Positions 63,218 through 63,390 of a DNA stretch of 63,390 nt are shown here, in pieces. Position numbers and translations under genes: made by a program. The DNA comes from Bacillota bacterium (GTDB lineage: Bacteria; Bacillota; Clostridia; Monoglobales; Firm-18): contig JAKJBX010000011.1 in assembly GCA_022706765.1 (NCBI GenBank), positions 1-63,390 of the forward strand, given 5' to 3'. The notes below the pieces were generated by a model. That model made no database searches and was not told where the DNA came from. It saw only the letters and a program-made list of their open reading frames with translations. Numbering within the stretch: position 1 is the first letter of the stretch; each line of letters starts with the position of its first letter.

Positions 63218-63390
63218 GACGGTATAGGCAGATTGGCGCTGGAAGAAGCCTATAACACGGGTGAAAACAGCCGCTTTGCGGCAAGCTATGCGTATGACGC
63301 ACGGGGTAACAGAACGGTAAAGACACAGCAGGATTTGATAACCCCTGCGGATTCATATGTTACAAACTATACCTATGACGGGGAAAACAC
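63218..63390 (+). pseudogene. Third RHS fragment, running off the window
   Basis: The reading DGIGRLALEEAYNTGENSR... matches the YD-repeat part of the first RHS gene from about 47293 on, close to identical in protein and high in DNA. It begins abruptly after unrelated sequence, with no start codon or RBS. It is a 5'-truncated copy that continues beyond the window, likely to a third C-terminal domain. Confidence 0.8.

Noticed and set aside
1..63390. tRNA or rRNA genes
   Set aside because: No TPsiC-loop pattern with a matching acceptor stem and no rRNA-like stretch was noticed on either strand.

Overview
The window looks like a chromosomal segment of a spore-forming, Gram-positive member of the Clostridia, plausibly from the Oscillospirales/Ruminococcaceae side. 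The evidence is spoIVA, an alpha/beta SASP gene, a SpoIVFB-type protease, the DUF1934-argS pair, and the TIGR03960/TIGR03936 radical SAM pair. Two well-spaced sigma-E-like promoters and one sigma-G-like promoter sit upstream of the sporulation genes. No tRNA, rRNA or CRISPR array was seen.

Positions 1-31,300 are dense, mostly minus-strand housekeeping DNA: ctpA, argS, DUF1934, murI and ddl; a B12 radical SAM protein; an isolated rhaA; an amidase; a SASP; comF-recD2-spoIVA; a four-gene OpuC osmolyte transporter behind a BusR-like GntR/RCK_C regulator; an amt-glnK nitrogen unit; degV; a peptide-binding lipoprotein and pgeF; and a spoIVFA-like/spoIVFB pair. Two repeat families punctuate the intergenic gaps. 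One is a 163-bp foldback element with 19-bp terminal inverted repeats, present three times and each time immediately after a minus-strand stop codon. The other is a modular cluster of small hairpins. Regulatory DNA is readable at the opu operon (promoter plus operator-like palindrome) and at amt (leader with a hairpin that excludes a terminator).

Positions 31,300-49,300 turn to large secreted proteins in a lower-GC context. They are a choice-of-anchor A/SdrD-B/NHL protein, a small XRE cassette with two tiny genes, and a tight run on the plus strand: a 2188-residue subtilase with FN3 and Ig-like repeats, a secreted protein of unknown function, an 1885-residue RHS protein with a Zn-hydrolase-like C-terminus, and a small integral membrane protein that is the likely immunity factor.

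Positions 49,600-61,500 hold a mobile element with a primase/helicase, terminase small and large subunits, HNH nuclease, portal and HK97-type capsid, plus a toxin-antitoxin pair, a ribbon-helix-helix protein, TnpW and a TnpX-type large serine recombinase. It has no tail, connector, protease or lysis genes, which recalls capsid-forming phage satellites but with a Tn4451-type recombinase. To its right the RHS locus resumes as an orphan RHS core plus a different C-terminal domain, a lipoprotein, and a third RHS fragment at the window edge. The RHS locus is therefore an array of C-terminal modules, and the satellite-like element sits between the first and second.
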